Shown here in pieces: positions 8,692 to 17,016 of a DNA stretch of 64,000 nt. How positions within the stretch are numbered: position 1 is the first letter of the stretch; every line of letters begins with the position of its first letter. This DNA is from AC-49 sp963766605. GTDB lineage: Bacteria; Actinomycetota; Thermoleophilia; Solirubrobacterales; Solirubrobacteraceae. Under the pieces are notes generated by a model. The model saw only the letters and a program-made list of their open reading frames with translations, ran no database searches and was not told the DNA's origin. The position numbers were made by a program, and so were the translations under genes. The stretch spans positions 868,001 to 932,000 of the forward strand of contig CAVYAT010000001.1 in the NCBI GenBank assembly GCA_963766605.1, read 5' to 3'.

Positions 8692-8884
8692 TCGGCCGCG
8701 CGGCGATCAGCTCGCAGCCGAGCTCGGCCAGCCGCGCCAGCACGCCGCGCAGCTCGGCCTGATCGGCGATCGGCCCGCGCATCACCGTCTCGCACGGCTG
8801 CAGCGCGCCGACCGTGTCGGCCAGCCGGTCTCGCGTCGCGTCGTCGAGGCCGCCGCGGATCCGGATCTCGTAGAAGTCACCCAC
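8666..8884 (-). CDS. small alpha/beta protein, first of two tandem paralogues
   Basis: 72 residues from GTG. The pattern YEIRIRGGL ... ETVMRGPIADQAELRGVLARLAELGCELIAARPI is predicted beta-alpha-beta-beta-alpha-beta, ferredoxin-like. Its neighbour at 8877-9083 has the same layout, so the two are paralogues. Small proteins of this type are common in high-GC actinobacteria, often beside LuxR or other regulators; function unknown. Its start overlaps the stop of the upstream copy by 8 bp and its 3' end overlaps the LuxR gene on the opposite strand by 26 bp. Confidence 0.7.
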   Translation of the reverse strand: MGDFYEIRIRGGLDDATRDRLADTVGALQPCETVMRGPIADQAELRGVLARLAELGCELIAARPITARGAQR

Positions 8885-9083
8885 GGCCCTCGACCTGCCG
8901 TACCTCGACCAGCTCCAGCCCGCGATCCGACAGCCGGTCGAGTAGCTCGCGTAGGCCGCCCGGACCATCGACGTCGCCGCGCAGGATCGTCAGGGCCGGC
9001 TGTTCGCGGCTCTCCAGTCCCTCGAGATCGGCGAGCAGGTCGTCGCTGACCAGGCCCTTGACGCTGATCTCATACGCCGTCAT
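8877..9083 (-). CDS. small alpha/beta protein, second tandem paralogue
   Basis: 68 residues from ATG: TAYEISVKGLV, then ALTILRGDVDGPGGLRELLD, then RLSDRGLELVEVRQVEGRG. It aligns end to end with the product of 8666-8884 (YEI at the start, T-x-x-R-G in the middle, LxxxLxxLxxxGxEL near the end), indicating duplication. It is transcribed first in the pair and translationally coupled to the second by the 8-bp overlap. Possibly a small ligand-binding or protein-interaction module; no function can be assigned. Confidence 0.7.
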   Translation of the reverse strand: MTAYEISVKGLVSDDLLADLEGLESREQPALTILRGDVDGPGGLRELLDRLSDRGLELVEVRQVEGRG

Positions 9084-9150
9084 ACGGACATGGTCCGCGG
9101 CCGGGGGAGGACCCGGCGTCACCCGCGATGGGTGAACATGTGCCGCGCGA

Positions 9151-9939
9151 ATGTTCGAGCGGCTGATCAAGTGGGGTGTCGGCTGGGTCGAGCGCATCCT
9201 CGGGCGCCTGACGGAGATGCAGTTCATCGACCGCGGGCTCGTGGTCGGCGCACAGGCGTTCAGCGCCCTGATCCCGCTGCTGATCGTGGTGTCCGCGCTG
9301 ACACCGCGCAGCGGGCGCTCGTTCGCCGACGACGTGGTCCACCGCTTCGGCCTGTCGGGCGCCGGCGCCCAGGCGGTCCGCAACGCGTTCACCGGCAGCG
9401 GCGGCGGCACGACGCTGTCGGTCGTCGGCGTCCTGGTCGTCCTCTTCTCGTCGCTGAGCTTCGCCCGCCGGATGCAGCGGATCTTCGAGCTCAGCTGGGA
9501 TCTGCCGCGGCTGGGGGTCCGCTACGGGACGATCCACTGCCTGCGGTGGCTGCTGCTGCTCAGCTTCTGGCTGGCGCTGCATCCGATCCTCCACGGTCTC
9601 CTGCACGGAACGATCGGCCTCGTGTTCTCGGTCGCCGGAGCGTTCGCGCTGTGGCTCGTGACGCCGTACGTGCTGCTGGCCGGGCGCGTCGCGTGGCGCG
9701 CGCTGTTCCTGCAGGCGGGGCTGACGGCGATCGGCATGACGGCGGTCGAGATCGGTGCGGCGATCTACATCCCGCGTCAGATCGACAAGTCGGCCTCCGA
9801 GTACGGCGCGATCGGCGTCGCGTTCACGCTGCTCAGCGTGCTGTGGGCGATGGGCTTCGTCGTCGTCATCTCCGCCGCGCTCGGCTCCCTGCGTCACGCC
9901 GAGCAGCACAAGTCCCAGCAGGACCTCAGCGAGGACTGA
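9151..9939 (+). CDS. YihY/BrkB family inner-membrane protein
   Basis: 262 residues with at least five membrane helices. The early segment DRGLVVGAQAFSALIPLLIVVSALT corresponds to the conserved A-x-A-F-x-x-x-x-x-x-P-x-L YihY motif, and the helix WLLLLSFWLALHPIL, VFSVAGAFALWLVTPYVLL and AIGVAFTLLSVLWAMGFVVVISAALGS follow in the usual order. Family members are integral membrane proteins of uncertain function (once misnamed RNase BN). The C-terminus is short and hydrophilic. Alone on its strand, 58 bp upstream of the GMC oxidoreductase. Confidence 0.85.
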   Translation: MFERLIKWGVGWVERILGRLTEMQFIDRGLVVGAQAFSALIPLLIVVSALTPRSGRSFADDVVHRFGLSGAGAQAVRNAFTGSGGGTTLSVVGVLVVLFSSLSFARRMQRIFELSWDLPRLGVRYGTIHCLRWLLLLSFWLALHPILHGLLHGTIGLVFSVAGAFALWLVTPYVLLAGRVAWRALFLQAGLTAIGMTAVEIGAAIYIPRQIDKSASEYGAIGVAFTLLSVLWAMGFVVVISAALGSLRHAEQHKSQQDLSED

Positions 9940-9997
9940 GGGTGTGGATAATGCCTGCGCCGTCTCGATCGGCGTCCATCAAGGATCAGGAGGAGCG

Positions 9998-11539
9998 ATG
10001 TCGGACTACGTGATCGTCGGAGCGGGATCGGCGGGCTGCGTGCTCGCCGCGCGACTGACTGAGGACCCCGATGTGAGCGTCACGCTCATCGAGGCAGGCG
10101 GCCCCGACACCGCCCAGGAGATCCACATGCCGGTCGCCTTCTCGGCGATGTTCAAGACCGGCCTGGACTGGGACATGCTGACCGAGCGCGAGCCGCACCT
10201 CGACAACCGCCGCGTCTACCTCCCCCGCGGCAAGATGCTCGGCGGTTCGAGCTCGATCAACGCGATGGTCTACATCCGCGGCAACCGCGCGGACTACGAC
10301 GGGTGGGCCGCGGACGGCGCCGAGGGCTGGTCCTACGACGACGTCCTGCCGTACTTCAAGAAGGCCGAGACCAACGAGCGCGGAGCCGACGAGTACCACG
10401 GCGCCGACGGGCCGTTGAGCGTGATCGAGGGCCGCTCGATGCACCCGTTGACCGACGCGATGATCGAGGCCGCGGTCGCGGCGGGTCACGAGCGCAACCC
10501 CGACTTCAACGGCGCCCGCCAGGAGGGCGTCGGGCGCTTCCAGGTCACGCAGCGCAACGGGCTGCGCTGTAGCGCCGCCGTCGCCTACCTGCACCCGGCG
10601 ATGACGCGCCCGAATCTCGACGTGATCACCGGCGCCCTGACCCACCGCATCCTGTTCGACGGCGACCGCGCGGTCGGCGTCGAGATCTCGCGCAACGGAC
10701 AGGTCGAAGAGGTCCGTGCCGAGCGTGAGGTGATCCTGTCGGCCGGCGCCTACAACACTCCGGTGATCATGATGCTGTCGGGGATCGGCCCGGCGGCCGA
10801 CCTCGAGGCGATGATGCTCCCGGTGCGGGAGGACCTGCCGGTCGGCGAGAACCTCCAGGACCACCCGATGGTCCCGATCAACTACCTGACCGACGTGGAA
10901 TCGCTGTTCGAGCAGCTGACGCCGGAGAACATCGCCCTGCTCGAGGGTGAGGGCCGCGGGCCGCTGACGTCGAACATCGCCGAGGGCGGCATGTTCATCC
11001 GCACGCGGCCGGGCCTCGACGCGCCGGACATCCAGTTCCACTTCGCGCCCGGGCTGTTCTTCGATGAGGGGCTGGCGGCGCCGTTCGACCACGGCTACGG
11101 GTTCGGGCCGGTGGTGCTCAAGCCGACGAGCCGCGGCAAGGTGTCGCTGCGCGGGCTGCTGCCCGACGCCAAGCCGCGCATCCTGCACAACTACCTGGCG
11201 ACCGAGGACGACCGCGAGTCGATGCTCGCCGGGATGAAGGCCGCGATGGAGATGACCAAGCAGGCGCCGCTGAAGGCGATCGAGCGTGCCCCGTGGGACG
11301 TGCCGGCCAGCGACTCCGACGAGGACCTGATGGCGTTCGTGCGCAAGGTCTGCCAGACCGTCTACCACCCGACCTCGACCTGTGCGATCGGCCCGGTCGT
11401 CGACAGCGAGCTGCGCGTGCACAACGTGCCGGGGCTGCGGGTCGTCGACGCATCAGTGATGCCGTCTGTGGTGCGCGGGAACACGAACGCGCCGACGATC
11501 ATGATCGCGGAGAAGGCCGCGGACCTGATCAAGGGGTGA
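9998..11539 (+). CDS. GMC family FAD-dependent oxidoreductase (choline/alcohol dehydrogenase-like)
   Basis: 513 residues, full length for the glucose-methanol-choline family. The FAD-binding GAGSAGC motif lies at residues 8-14. GMC signature 1 is RGKMLGGSSSINAMVYIRGN and signature 2 is GAYNTPVIMMLSGIG. The catalytic C-terminal region has YHPTSTCAIG (catalytic His) and RGNTNAPTIMIAEKAADL (His/Asn position). A perfect AGGAGG lies 5 bp before the ATG. The alcohol oxidised cannot be told; choline, PEG or aromatic alcohols are possible. Overlaps the FKBP gene by GTGA, so the two are co-expressed. Confidence 0.92.
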   Translation: MSDYVIVGAGSAGCVLAARLTEDPDVSVTLIEAGGPDTAQEIHMPVAFSAMFKTGLDWDMLTEREPHLDNRRVYLPRGKMLGGSSSINAMVYIRGNRADYDGWAADGAEGWSYDDVLPYFKKAETNERGADEYHGADGPLSVIEGRSMHPLTDAMIEAAVAAGHERNPDFNGARQEGVGRFQVTQRNGLRCSAAVAYLHPAMTRPNLDVITGALTHRILFDGDRAVGVEISRNGQVEEVRAEREVILSAGAYNTPVIMMLSGIGPAADLEAMMLPVREDLPVGENLQDHPMVPINYLTDVESLFEQLTPENIALLEGEGRGPLTSNIAEGGMFIRTRPGLDAPDIQFHFAPGLFFDEGLAAPFDHGYGFGPVVLKPTSRGKVSLRGLLPDAKPRILHNYLATEDDRESMLAGMKAAMEMTKQAPLKAIERAPWDVPASDSDEDLMAFVRKVCQTVYHPTSTCAIGPVVDSELRVHNVPGLRVVDASVMPSVVRGNTNAPTIMIAEKAADLIKG

Positions 11540-11922
11540 GCGCGCCGGAGCGAGACAAGCCCGAGGTCCCGGTCCCGCTCGGCCAGGACCCCTCCTACCA
11601 GCTCGAGCTGGACGACATCGAGGTCGGCGACGGCGATGAGGCCGCCGCCGGCCAGATCGTCGAGGTCCACTACGTCGGGGTGTCGTGGAAGAGCGGCGAC
11701 CAGTTCGACGCCTCGTGGGATCGCGGCAACACGTTCAAGTTCGGGCTCGGCAAGGGCCAGGTCATCAAGGGATGGGATGACGGCGTCACCGGCATGCGCG
11801 TCGGCGGCCGGCGCCGCATCACCATCCCCCCGATGCTCGCCTACGGCAAACGCGGTGTCCCCGGCGCCATCGACCCCGACGAAACGCTGGTGTTCGTGGT
11901 GGACCTGATCAGCGTGCGGTGA
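11536..11922 (+). CDS. FKBP-type peptidyl-prolyl cis-trans isomerase
   Basis: 128 residues from a GTG overlapping the GMC stop. It is a single FKBP domain: GQIVEVHYVGVSW, FDASWDRGNTFKFGLGKGQVIKGWDDGVTGMRVGGRRRITIPPMLAYGKRG, DETLVFVVDLISV. The hydrophobic pocket residues (Tyr of VHY, Phe/Asp of FDAS, Val-Ile-Trp of QVIKGWD, Tyr of LAYG) are all present, so it should be an active prolyl isomerase. No signal peptide, so cytoplasmic. Confidence 0.93.
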   Translation: MSAPERDKPEVPVPLGQDPSYQLELDDIEVGDGDEAAAGQIVEVHYVGVSWKSGDQFDASWDRGNTFKFGLGKGQVIKGWDDGVTGMRVGGRRRITIPPMLAYGKRGVPGAIDPDETLVFVVDLISVR

Positions 11923-11931
11923 GCGAGCCCG

Positions 11932-12765
11932 TCACTCGCCGTTGAAGTCGGCGATGGCGCGCTCCCAGCGCTCGAGGGCGACCTCGATGGGGCCGCGGGG
12001 GGCCGATGGGAGCCAGCGGATGACGCGGGTGACGTCGGCCTGGGCGGCGCGCTCGATCGCCTCTGGCTTGGCCGACAAACCGACGAGGTGGATGTCGATC
12101 CGCCGGTCAGCGCGCGAGCGCAGCTCGTCGATGCGCTCGTAGACCGTGTCGTTGCGCAGGTCGTTGGGAAACCAGGCGTCGCCGAACGACAGCACGCGGT
12201 CGAGCACCGTCGGGCCGTTGCCGCCGACGAGGATCGGCGGATGCGGGCGCTGGACGGGCTTGGGGTAGGACCAGATGCGATCGAACGACACGTGCGCGCC
12301 CAAGTAGCTGGCCTCGTCGTTGGCCCAGATCTCCTTCATCGCCTCGATCCGCTCGCGCATGACGTCCATCCGCACCCGCGGGTCCGTGCCGTGGTTGGCC
12401 ATCTCCTCGCGATTCCAGCCGGCGCCGACGCCGAAGTCGAAGCGACCGCCCGACAGGTGGTCGACGCTGGCGACCTCCTTGGCCGTGATGATCGGGTCGC
12501 GCTCGATGACCAGGCAGATCCCGGTGCCGATGCGCAGCCGGCTCGTCGCCGCGATCGCCGCCGTGACGGCGACGAACAGGTCGTAGCAGTGCCAGTACTT
12601 CTTGGGCAGCTCGGGCCCGGCCGGCCACGGCGTCTCGCGGCTCGCCGGGATGTGTGTGTGCTCCGTGAAGAACAGCGAGCCGTGTCCGCGCTCCTCGACC
12701 AGCGCCGCCAGGGCGCCGGGAGACATCGCGTCGTGGGTGGGGAAATAGCCGAGTCCAAAGTCCAT
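11932..12765 (-). CDS. LLM class F420-dependent oxidoreductase
   Basis: 277-residue luciferase-like monooxygenase TIM barrel. Diagnostic stretches: SLFFTEHTHIP near the N-terminus, LRIGTGICLVIERDPIITAKEVASVDHLSGGRFDFGVGAGWNREEM in the middle, and PPILVGGNGPTVLDRVLSFGDAWFP. These match the actinobacterial subgroup predicted to use F420 rather than FMN, which implies F420 synthesis in the host. Substrate unknown. Convergent with the FKBP gene (10 bp gap) and divergent from the NodB-like gene. Confidence 0.88.
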   Translation of the reverse strand: MDFGLGYFPTHDAMSPGALAALVEERGHGSLFFTEHTHIPASRETPWPAGPELPKKYWHCYDLFVAVTAAIAATSRLRIGTGICLVIERDPIITAKEVASVDHLSGGRFDFGVGAGWNREEMANHGTDPRVRMDVMRERIEAMKEIWANDEASYLGAHVSFDRIWSYPKPVQRPHPPILVGGNGPTVLDRVLSFGDAWFPNDLRNDTVYERIDELRSRADRRIDIHLVGLSAKPEAIERAAQADVTRVIRWLPSAPRGPIEVALERWERAIADFNGE

Positions 12766-12817
12766 GCGCCAACCCTATGCGTCGCCGGGTCCCGCCCGTC
12801 TGGTTGGCTTCCCAGCG

Positions 12818-13831
12818 ATGGACCCGCAAGAACGCCAAGCTCGCCGTGAGGCCAAGCGCCGCGCTGTCGTGCGCCGCCGGCGCCTGACGGCCGGCATTGC
12901 GCTGCTTGTCGTCGTCGGCGCCGTGGCGGCGGTCGTCGTCGGTGGCAACGGCTCAACGAACGCCACCACGAGCGCCCGCGCCCCCACCACCCTCGGCGCA
13001 ACAACGACCACCGGCGCGCCGGCCACCAAGCCCAAACACCCGGCCCACAAGCCCCTCACCTGGCCCCCGACCACCGCCTCGCCCGACACGCCCGCGACCG
13101 GCCACCCCGGCCACGCCGCCGTCCCGGTCCTCATGTACCACGTGATCGCCGACCCGCTGCCCGGGGTCCCCTACCCCGGCCTTTACGTCCCGGTCAAGGA
13201 GTTCAAGGAACAGATGTCGGCGCTCAAGAGCGCCGGCTGGCACGCCGTCACGCAGGACCAGCTGCTCGCGCACTGGCGCCACGGCGCGTCGCTGGGCAAG
13301 GGCAAGCCGATCGTCCTGACGTTCGACAACGGCTACCACTCCCAGGAGGCCAGCGCGATGCCGGTGCTGCGCAAGTACCACTGGGCCGGGGTCGAGAACA
13401 TCCAGCTCACGGGACTGCCACCGTCGCAGGGCGGGCTGACGCGCAAGGAGGTCAAGAAGCTGCTCGCCGCCGGCTGGGAGCTTGACACCCAGGGCATCAG
13501 CCACGCCGACCTCGTCACGCTGAGCCCGTCGGCGCTCGAGCACGAGGTCGCCGACGCCCGCCACACCCTCCAGCACCGCTACAAGGTCCAGGTCAACTGG
13601 TTCTGCTACCCGTCGGGCCACTACGACCCGACCGTGGTCGCCGAGGTCAAGCACGCGGGCTTCGTCGGCTCGACGACCGTCATCCCCGGCTGGGCGAACA
13701 ACTCCGACGACCGCTACTCGCTGCCGCGCCTGCGCGTGCTCGGCGGCACGTCGGGCGCGCAGCTGCTCGACCAGATCGCCGGCGCGAAGGACGCCGGGCC
13801 GACCCCGGCGTCCTACACCTCGGCGGGCTGA
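12818..13831 (+). CDS. membrane-anchored NodB-fold (polysaccharide deacetylase-like) protein with altered metal site
   Basis: 337 residues. A very basic cytoplasmic N-terminus and one membrane helix (LTAGIALLVVVGAVAAVVVGG) are followed by a Thr/Pro-rich linker of about 55 residues and a NodB domain from about residue 101 (VPVLMYHVI). The catalytic Asp170 is present in TFDNGY, but the usual second Asp, a metal ligand, is Asn171. The His of the H-x3-H metal motif is replaced by Gln225 (DTQGISH), leaving only His229. It may therefore be catalytically altered or bind a different metal. Predicted outer-surface peptidoglycan or polysaccharide-binding role. Confidence 0.85.
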   Translation: MDPQERQARREAKRRAVVRRRRLTAGIALLVVVGAVAAVVVGGNGSTNATTSARAPTTLGATTTTGAPATKPKHPAHKPLTWPPTTASPDTPATGHPGHAAVPVLMYHVIADPLPGVPYPGLYVPVKEFKEQMSALKSAGWHAVTQDQLLAHWRHGASLGKGKPIVLTFDNGYHSQEASAMPVLRKYHWAGVENIQLTGLPPSQGGLTRKEVKKLLAAGWELDTQGISHADLVTLSPSALEHEVADARHTLQHRYKVQVNWFCYPSGHYDPTVVAEVKHAGFVGSTTVIPGWANNSDDRYSLPRLRVLGGTSGAQLLDQIAGAKDAGPTPASYTSAG

Positions 13832-13837
13832 GGGTTC

Positions 13838-16372
13838 TCAGCGCCGGCGGATCACGAGCTTCAGCGTGCGCGACGTTCCCGCATGCCCGCCGGCGTCATA
13901 CGGCGTGACGACCGCCCGGTACGTCCCGGCCGGCAGCACGTGTCCGTGGACCTTGATCAGCAGCGTCAGGCTGTGCGTGCCCGGCTTGAGGTGCTTGGCC
14001 GACATGGTCTCGACCGTCTTGTAGGCCGTGCACGCCTTCGCGTGGCGCTTGCGGCCCGCGACGCAGTGCGTCTTGACCTTGTGCCCGCTGACCGCATGCT
14101 CGAGCTTGACCTCGACCGAGCCCGACAACGTCAGCTTGAACGACAGCTTGCCGCCCTTGGACGTCGTCGACAGCTTCAGCCCCGAGACGCTCGCCTTCGG
14201 AGATGGAGGCGTCGGCGTCGGCGTCGGCGCGGTCGGCTGGACGGGCTGCACCGGTGGCGGCGGCGTCACACCCGGCCGGTACTGGATCACCGAGCTCAGC
14301 GCCGAGTACGCGTCGACCGCCAGCGGCAGCTTGAACGACTCGTTGACATCACCGGTCACCCGCAGGCGCACGGTGTTGCCGTAGTCGTCGGCCGTCAGCG
14401 TGTACTCCGGCCCGTTCGCGCCGAAGATCGACTCGCAGTCGCTGCCGTCGGGCTCGCAGCGCTCCCACTGCCGCGTCCACGTCGTCTTCGGGCTCTTCCA
14501 CGTGCCGACCGTTCCGGTCAGTGTGTTGCCGACGTACTGGTTGCCGAGCAGCTTCGGCGGCGCGAGCTGCTGGGCCGGCAGCGGGATGATCGGGTTCGTC
14601 GCGCCGCTGATCGGCAGCACGGTCGTTCCGCCCTGGCTGTTGGATCCCTTGACGATCACGCGCAGCTCAACGCCGTTGTCGGCGCTGGTCAGAACGTAGG
14701 TCTGGCTCTTGGCCCCGGGGATGTCCTGGCAGTTGTTGCCGTCGACATCGCAGCGCTGCCACTGGTAGCCGACCAGGTTCGCGGCCGGGTTGAACGACCA
14801 GCCGCTCAGCGCGCCGTCGGGCGGAGCGCTCAGAGTGTCGCCCTCGGTCGGCAGCACATCCTCGGCACCGGGCGAGATGTCGTGGATCGTCGGCGCCTCG
14901 AGCTGGTTGGAGCCCGGAAGCGGCGCGACCGGCGCGTTGATGACGAGGCTCGACACCGCACTGCACGCCGTATGCAGCGCCTTGACGGGCTCGGGAAAGT
15001 CGTTGGTCGCGGTCACGCAGACGCGATAGTGGTCGTTCTCATCGGCGGCGGTGAAGACGTACAGCTGATGGGTCGCGGCGTCACCGTTGATGTCGCTGCA
15101 GCTGCCACTCGACGACGACGTGCAGTGCTGCCACTGGTAGGCGTAGTCGATGTCCGGCGTGCCGGTCCAGTTGCCCGACGTGCCGACGATCGCGTCGCCG
15201 ACGTGGTACTGCGTGGTGGGCAGTCCGAGGATGCCGGGCAGATCGGCCGCCTGGCCACTGTTGGCCGGTGGCTGCATGATCAGCATGTAGCCGCCGTTTG
15301 ACTGGGTGCCGCCCAGGAACGTGCCCGGGGTGCTGACGAAGTTGGTGAGCGCCCAGAAGATGTCGTTGGGCGACTGGCCCACGGCCAGTCCGTCCTCGGT
15401 CATGTGGCGCCAGGTCACCGACAGCGGGTCCTGCAGGCCGCCGGCCGGTCCGGGCGCGGGAATGTTGGGCATCGTGGCGACCCAGACGCCGTCGTTGGTC
15501 GCGACGTAGAGCCGCGTCTCCTTGTCGCCGGTGAACTCCTTGAGGTCGTGGACCTGGGTGTTGCCTGGGAAGTCCGCGGGGTCCAGCGGCTGCCACGAGA
15601 CGCCGGCATCCAGCGTGCGGTAGACGCCGTTGCTCGTCGCTGCGTAGAAGACGGTCGGGATCTTGCCGTCCTGGAAGATGTTGAGGGTGATGTCGCCGAA
15701 CGGGATCCCATCGCTGGCCAGCGTCCACGTCGCGCCCTGGTCGGCCGAGCGGTAGATGCCGTCCGAGGTCGCCGCCCAGACGAAGTTCAAGAAGCTCGCG
15801 AAGTGCCAGACCGTCTCGTCCTGCGGCATGCCGTTGTCGTCGGCCGGCGGCGTCCACGTGTTGCCGCCGTCGACGCTGCGCCAGACGCCGTCGGAGACCG
15901 TACCGGCGAGCATCGGCCCCGCGGTCAGCGACATCACGGCTTGCGGGACCGCGCCGAGCCCGCCGTCGACCACGGCTTCGCCGCCGTCGCGCGTCCACGA
16001 CGCCGACGGGCTCGCCGAGGGCGTCGAGAACAGCCCACCGCCGGTCACCGCGTAGATCTTCCCGTTGCCCGTGTAGACCTGGTACACCTGCCGCGCGTCG
16101 GCCGGCAGCGTGCCCATCTTCGACCACGTCCCGGGGACCCCGGAGGCAGGACTGAAGTAGACACCGTCGCCGTCGGTACCGGCGAACACCGTGGTCGGCG
16201 GCGTCCCGGTCGAGTAGTCCCGGACCCAGCTTGGCGTGGGGGCCTGGAGGCCGGTCAAGCCGATCCAGGTGTTGAAGACGACGGCGTGCGCCATGGGGGC
16301 GGCGATGAGCAGTCCGCAGAGGACGGCGAAGATGGCAAGGAGGCGGGTGCGCGGGGGCGTGGTCATATTCAT
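13838..16372 (-). CDS. large secreted protein: BNR/VPS10-like beta-propeller, Ig-like repeats and C-terminal beta module
   Basis: About 844 residues from ATG 16372 (an in-frame upstream start at 16411 is possible). A signal peptide (LLAIFAVLCGLLIAAPMAHA) leads into propeller blades with the BNR-type motif, for example GVWRSVDGGNTWTPP, GIYRSADQGATWTLAS and GVYRTLDAGVSWQPL. Three repeats follow of the form YxYQWQ/RQWxRC-x-x-x-x-x-C-x-x-I-x-G-A, the Ig-like repeat common in actinobacterial surface proteins. A Pro/Thr linker and a Lys-rich C-terminal beta domain (LKPGTHSLTLLIKVHGHVLP) end the protein. It is probably exported or wall-associated; no enzyme motif was seen. Confidence 0.85.
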   Translation of the reverse strand: MNMTTPPRTRLLAIFAVLCGLLIAAPMAHAVVFNTWIGLTGLQAPTPSWVRDYSTGTPPTTVFAGTDGDGVYFSPASGVPGTWSKMGTLPADARQVYQVYTGNGKIYAVTGGGLFSTPSASPSASWTRDGGEAVVDGGLGAVPQAVMSLTAGPMLAGTVSDGVWRSVDGGNTWTPPADDNGMPQDETVWHFASFLNFVWAATSDGIYRSADQGATWTLASDGIPFGDITLNIFQDGKIPTVFYAATSNGVYRTLDAGVSWQPLDPADFPGNTQVHDLKEFTGDKETRLYVATNDGVWVATMPNIPAPGPAGGLQDPLSVTWRHMTEDGLAVGQSPNDIFWALTNFVSTPGTFLGGTQSNGGYMLIMQPPANSGQAADLPGILGLPTTQYHVGDAIVGTSGNWTGTPDIDYAYQWQHCTSSSSGSCSDINGDAATHQLYVFTAADENDHYRVCVTATNDFPEPVKALHTACSAVSSLVINAPVAPLPGSNQLEAPTIHDISPGAEDVLPTEGDTLSAPPDGALSGWSFNPAANLVGYQWQRCDVDGNNCQDIPGAKSQTYVLTSADNGVELRVIVKGSNSQGGTTVLPISGATNPIIPLPAQQLAPPKLLGNQYVGNTLTGTVGTWKSPKTTWTRQWERCEPDGSDCESIFGANGPEYTLTADDYGNTVRLRVTGDVNESFKLPLAVDAYSALSSVIQYRPGVTPPPPVQPVQPTAPTPTPTPPSPKASVSGLKLSTTSKGGKLSFKLTLSGSVEVKLEHAVSGHKVKTHCVAGRKRHAKACTAYKTVETMSAKHLKPGTHSLTLLIKVHGHVLPAGTYRAVVTPYDAGGHAGTSRTLKLVIRRR

Positions 16373-16420
16373 GGCGTCGGCCAAGGTAGGGGCGACATTG
16401 CGCCGGTTCAATGGGTTTAG

Positions 16421-16447
16421 GACCGGGTCGAGACCGGGTTGAGACCG
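16421..16447. repeat. 11-bp tandem repeat in divergent promoter region
   Basis: GACCGGGTCGA (16421-16431) is followed directly by GACCGGGTTGA (16432-16442) and a further GACCG. The repeats lie between the start of the large secreted protein on the minus strand (16372) and the small secreted protein on the plus strand (16506). An 11-bp period puts the copies on one face of DNA, so they could be a regulator-binding array, although only two and a half copies are present. Confidence 0.35.
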
Positions 16448-16505
16448 CCGCTCAGGACTTCTTCTCGGACTTCTTGGACGCCAGCGACGCCGCTAGGATT
16501 GCCCG

Positions 16506-16943
16506 GTGCGCAAGTCGCTTGTGATCGTGCTGGGGCTGGCCGCCACCGCCGCGCCGGTCGCGGGCGCGGCCGTGGCGACGTCGGCCGCGACCAAGCACCA
16601 GTCGGAGTTCAAGACCCCGACTCACAACATCGGCTGCGCGCTGATCGGTGGCGAGGCGCGGTGCGACATCGACCACCGCAGTTACACGCTGCCACCGCGT
16701 CCCAAGTCGTGTCCGCACATCGTCAACTTCGGCCAGGGACTGTTCGTGGGGAAATCTGGCAAGGGACGTATCGTCTGCGCGGGCGACACAGCGCGCAATC
16801 CGAGCGCGCCGACCCTGTCCTATGGCTCGACCGACCGGTACGGGATCTTCTCGTGCGAGAGCGAATCCAACGGGGTTACGTGCACCAACACGCACGACGG
16901 GCACGGGTTCTTCATCTCGATCCAGTCCTACCGGCTGTTCTGA
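16506..16943 (+). CDS. secreted DUF6636-like protein
   Basis: 145 residues from GTG. N-terminal signal peptide (LVIVLGLAATAAPVAGAAVA), then FKTPTHNIGCALIGGEARCDI, the F-x-T/S-P-x-x-N-I-x-C pattern of DUF6636. Six cysteines in the mature part suggest disulfides. The family is common in mycolic-acid and other soil actinobacteria; function unknown. It is divergent from the large secreted protein and upstream of the GT2 gene, with a 73-bp gap. Confidence 0.7.
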   Translation: MRKSLVIVLGLAATAAPVAGAAVATSAATKHQSEFKTPTHNIGCALIGGEARCDIDHRSYTLPPRPKSCPHIVNFGQGLFVGKSGKGRIVCAGDTARNPSAPTLSYGSTDRYGIFSCESESNGVTCTNTHDGHGFFISIQSYRLF

Positions 16944-17016
16944 GCCCGGCGCGCTCTTAGAAGCTTCCGACGCCGTCCCCACGCCGCGCTGCGAAGCGCC
17001 GGGCACCCTGTCGGTC

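Noticed and set aside
16450..16505. Repeated ACTTCTT/GGACTTCTT words before the DUF6636-like gene
   Set aside because: Only two short, imperfect copies; they read as Lys-Lys-Ser codons on the other strand and have no clear symmetry.
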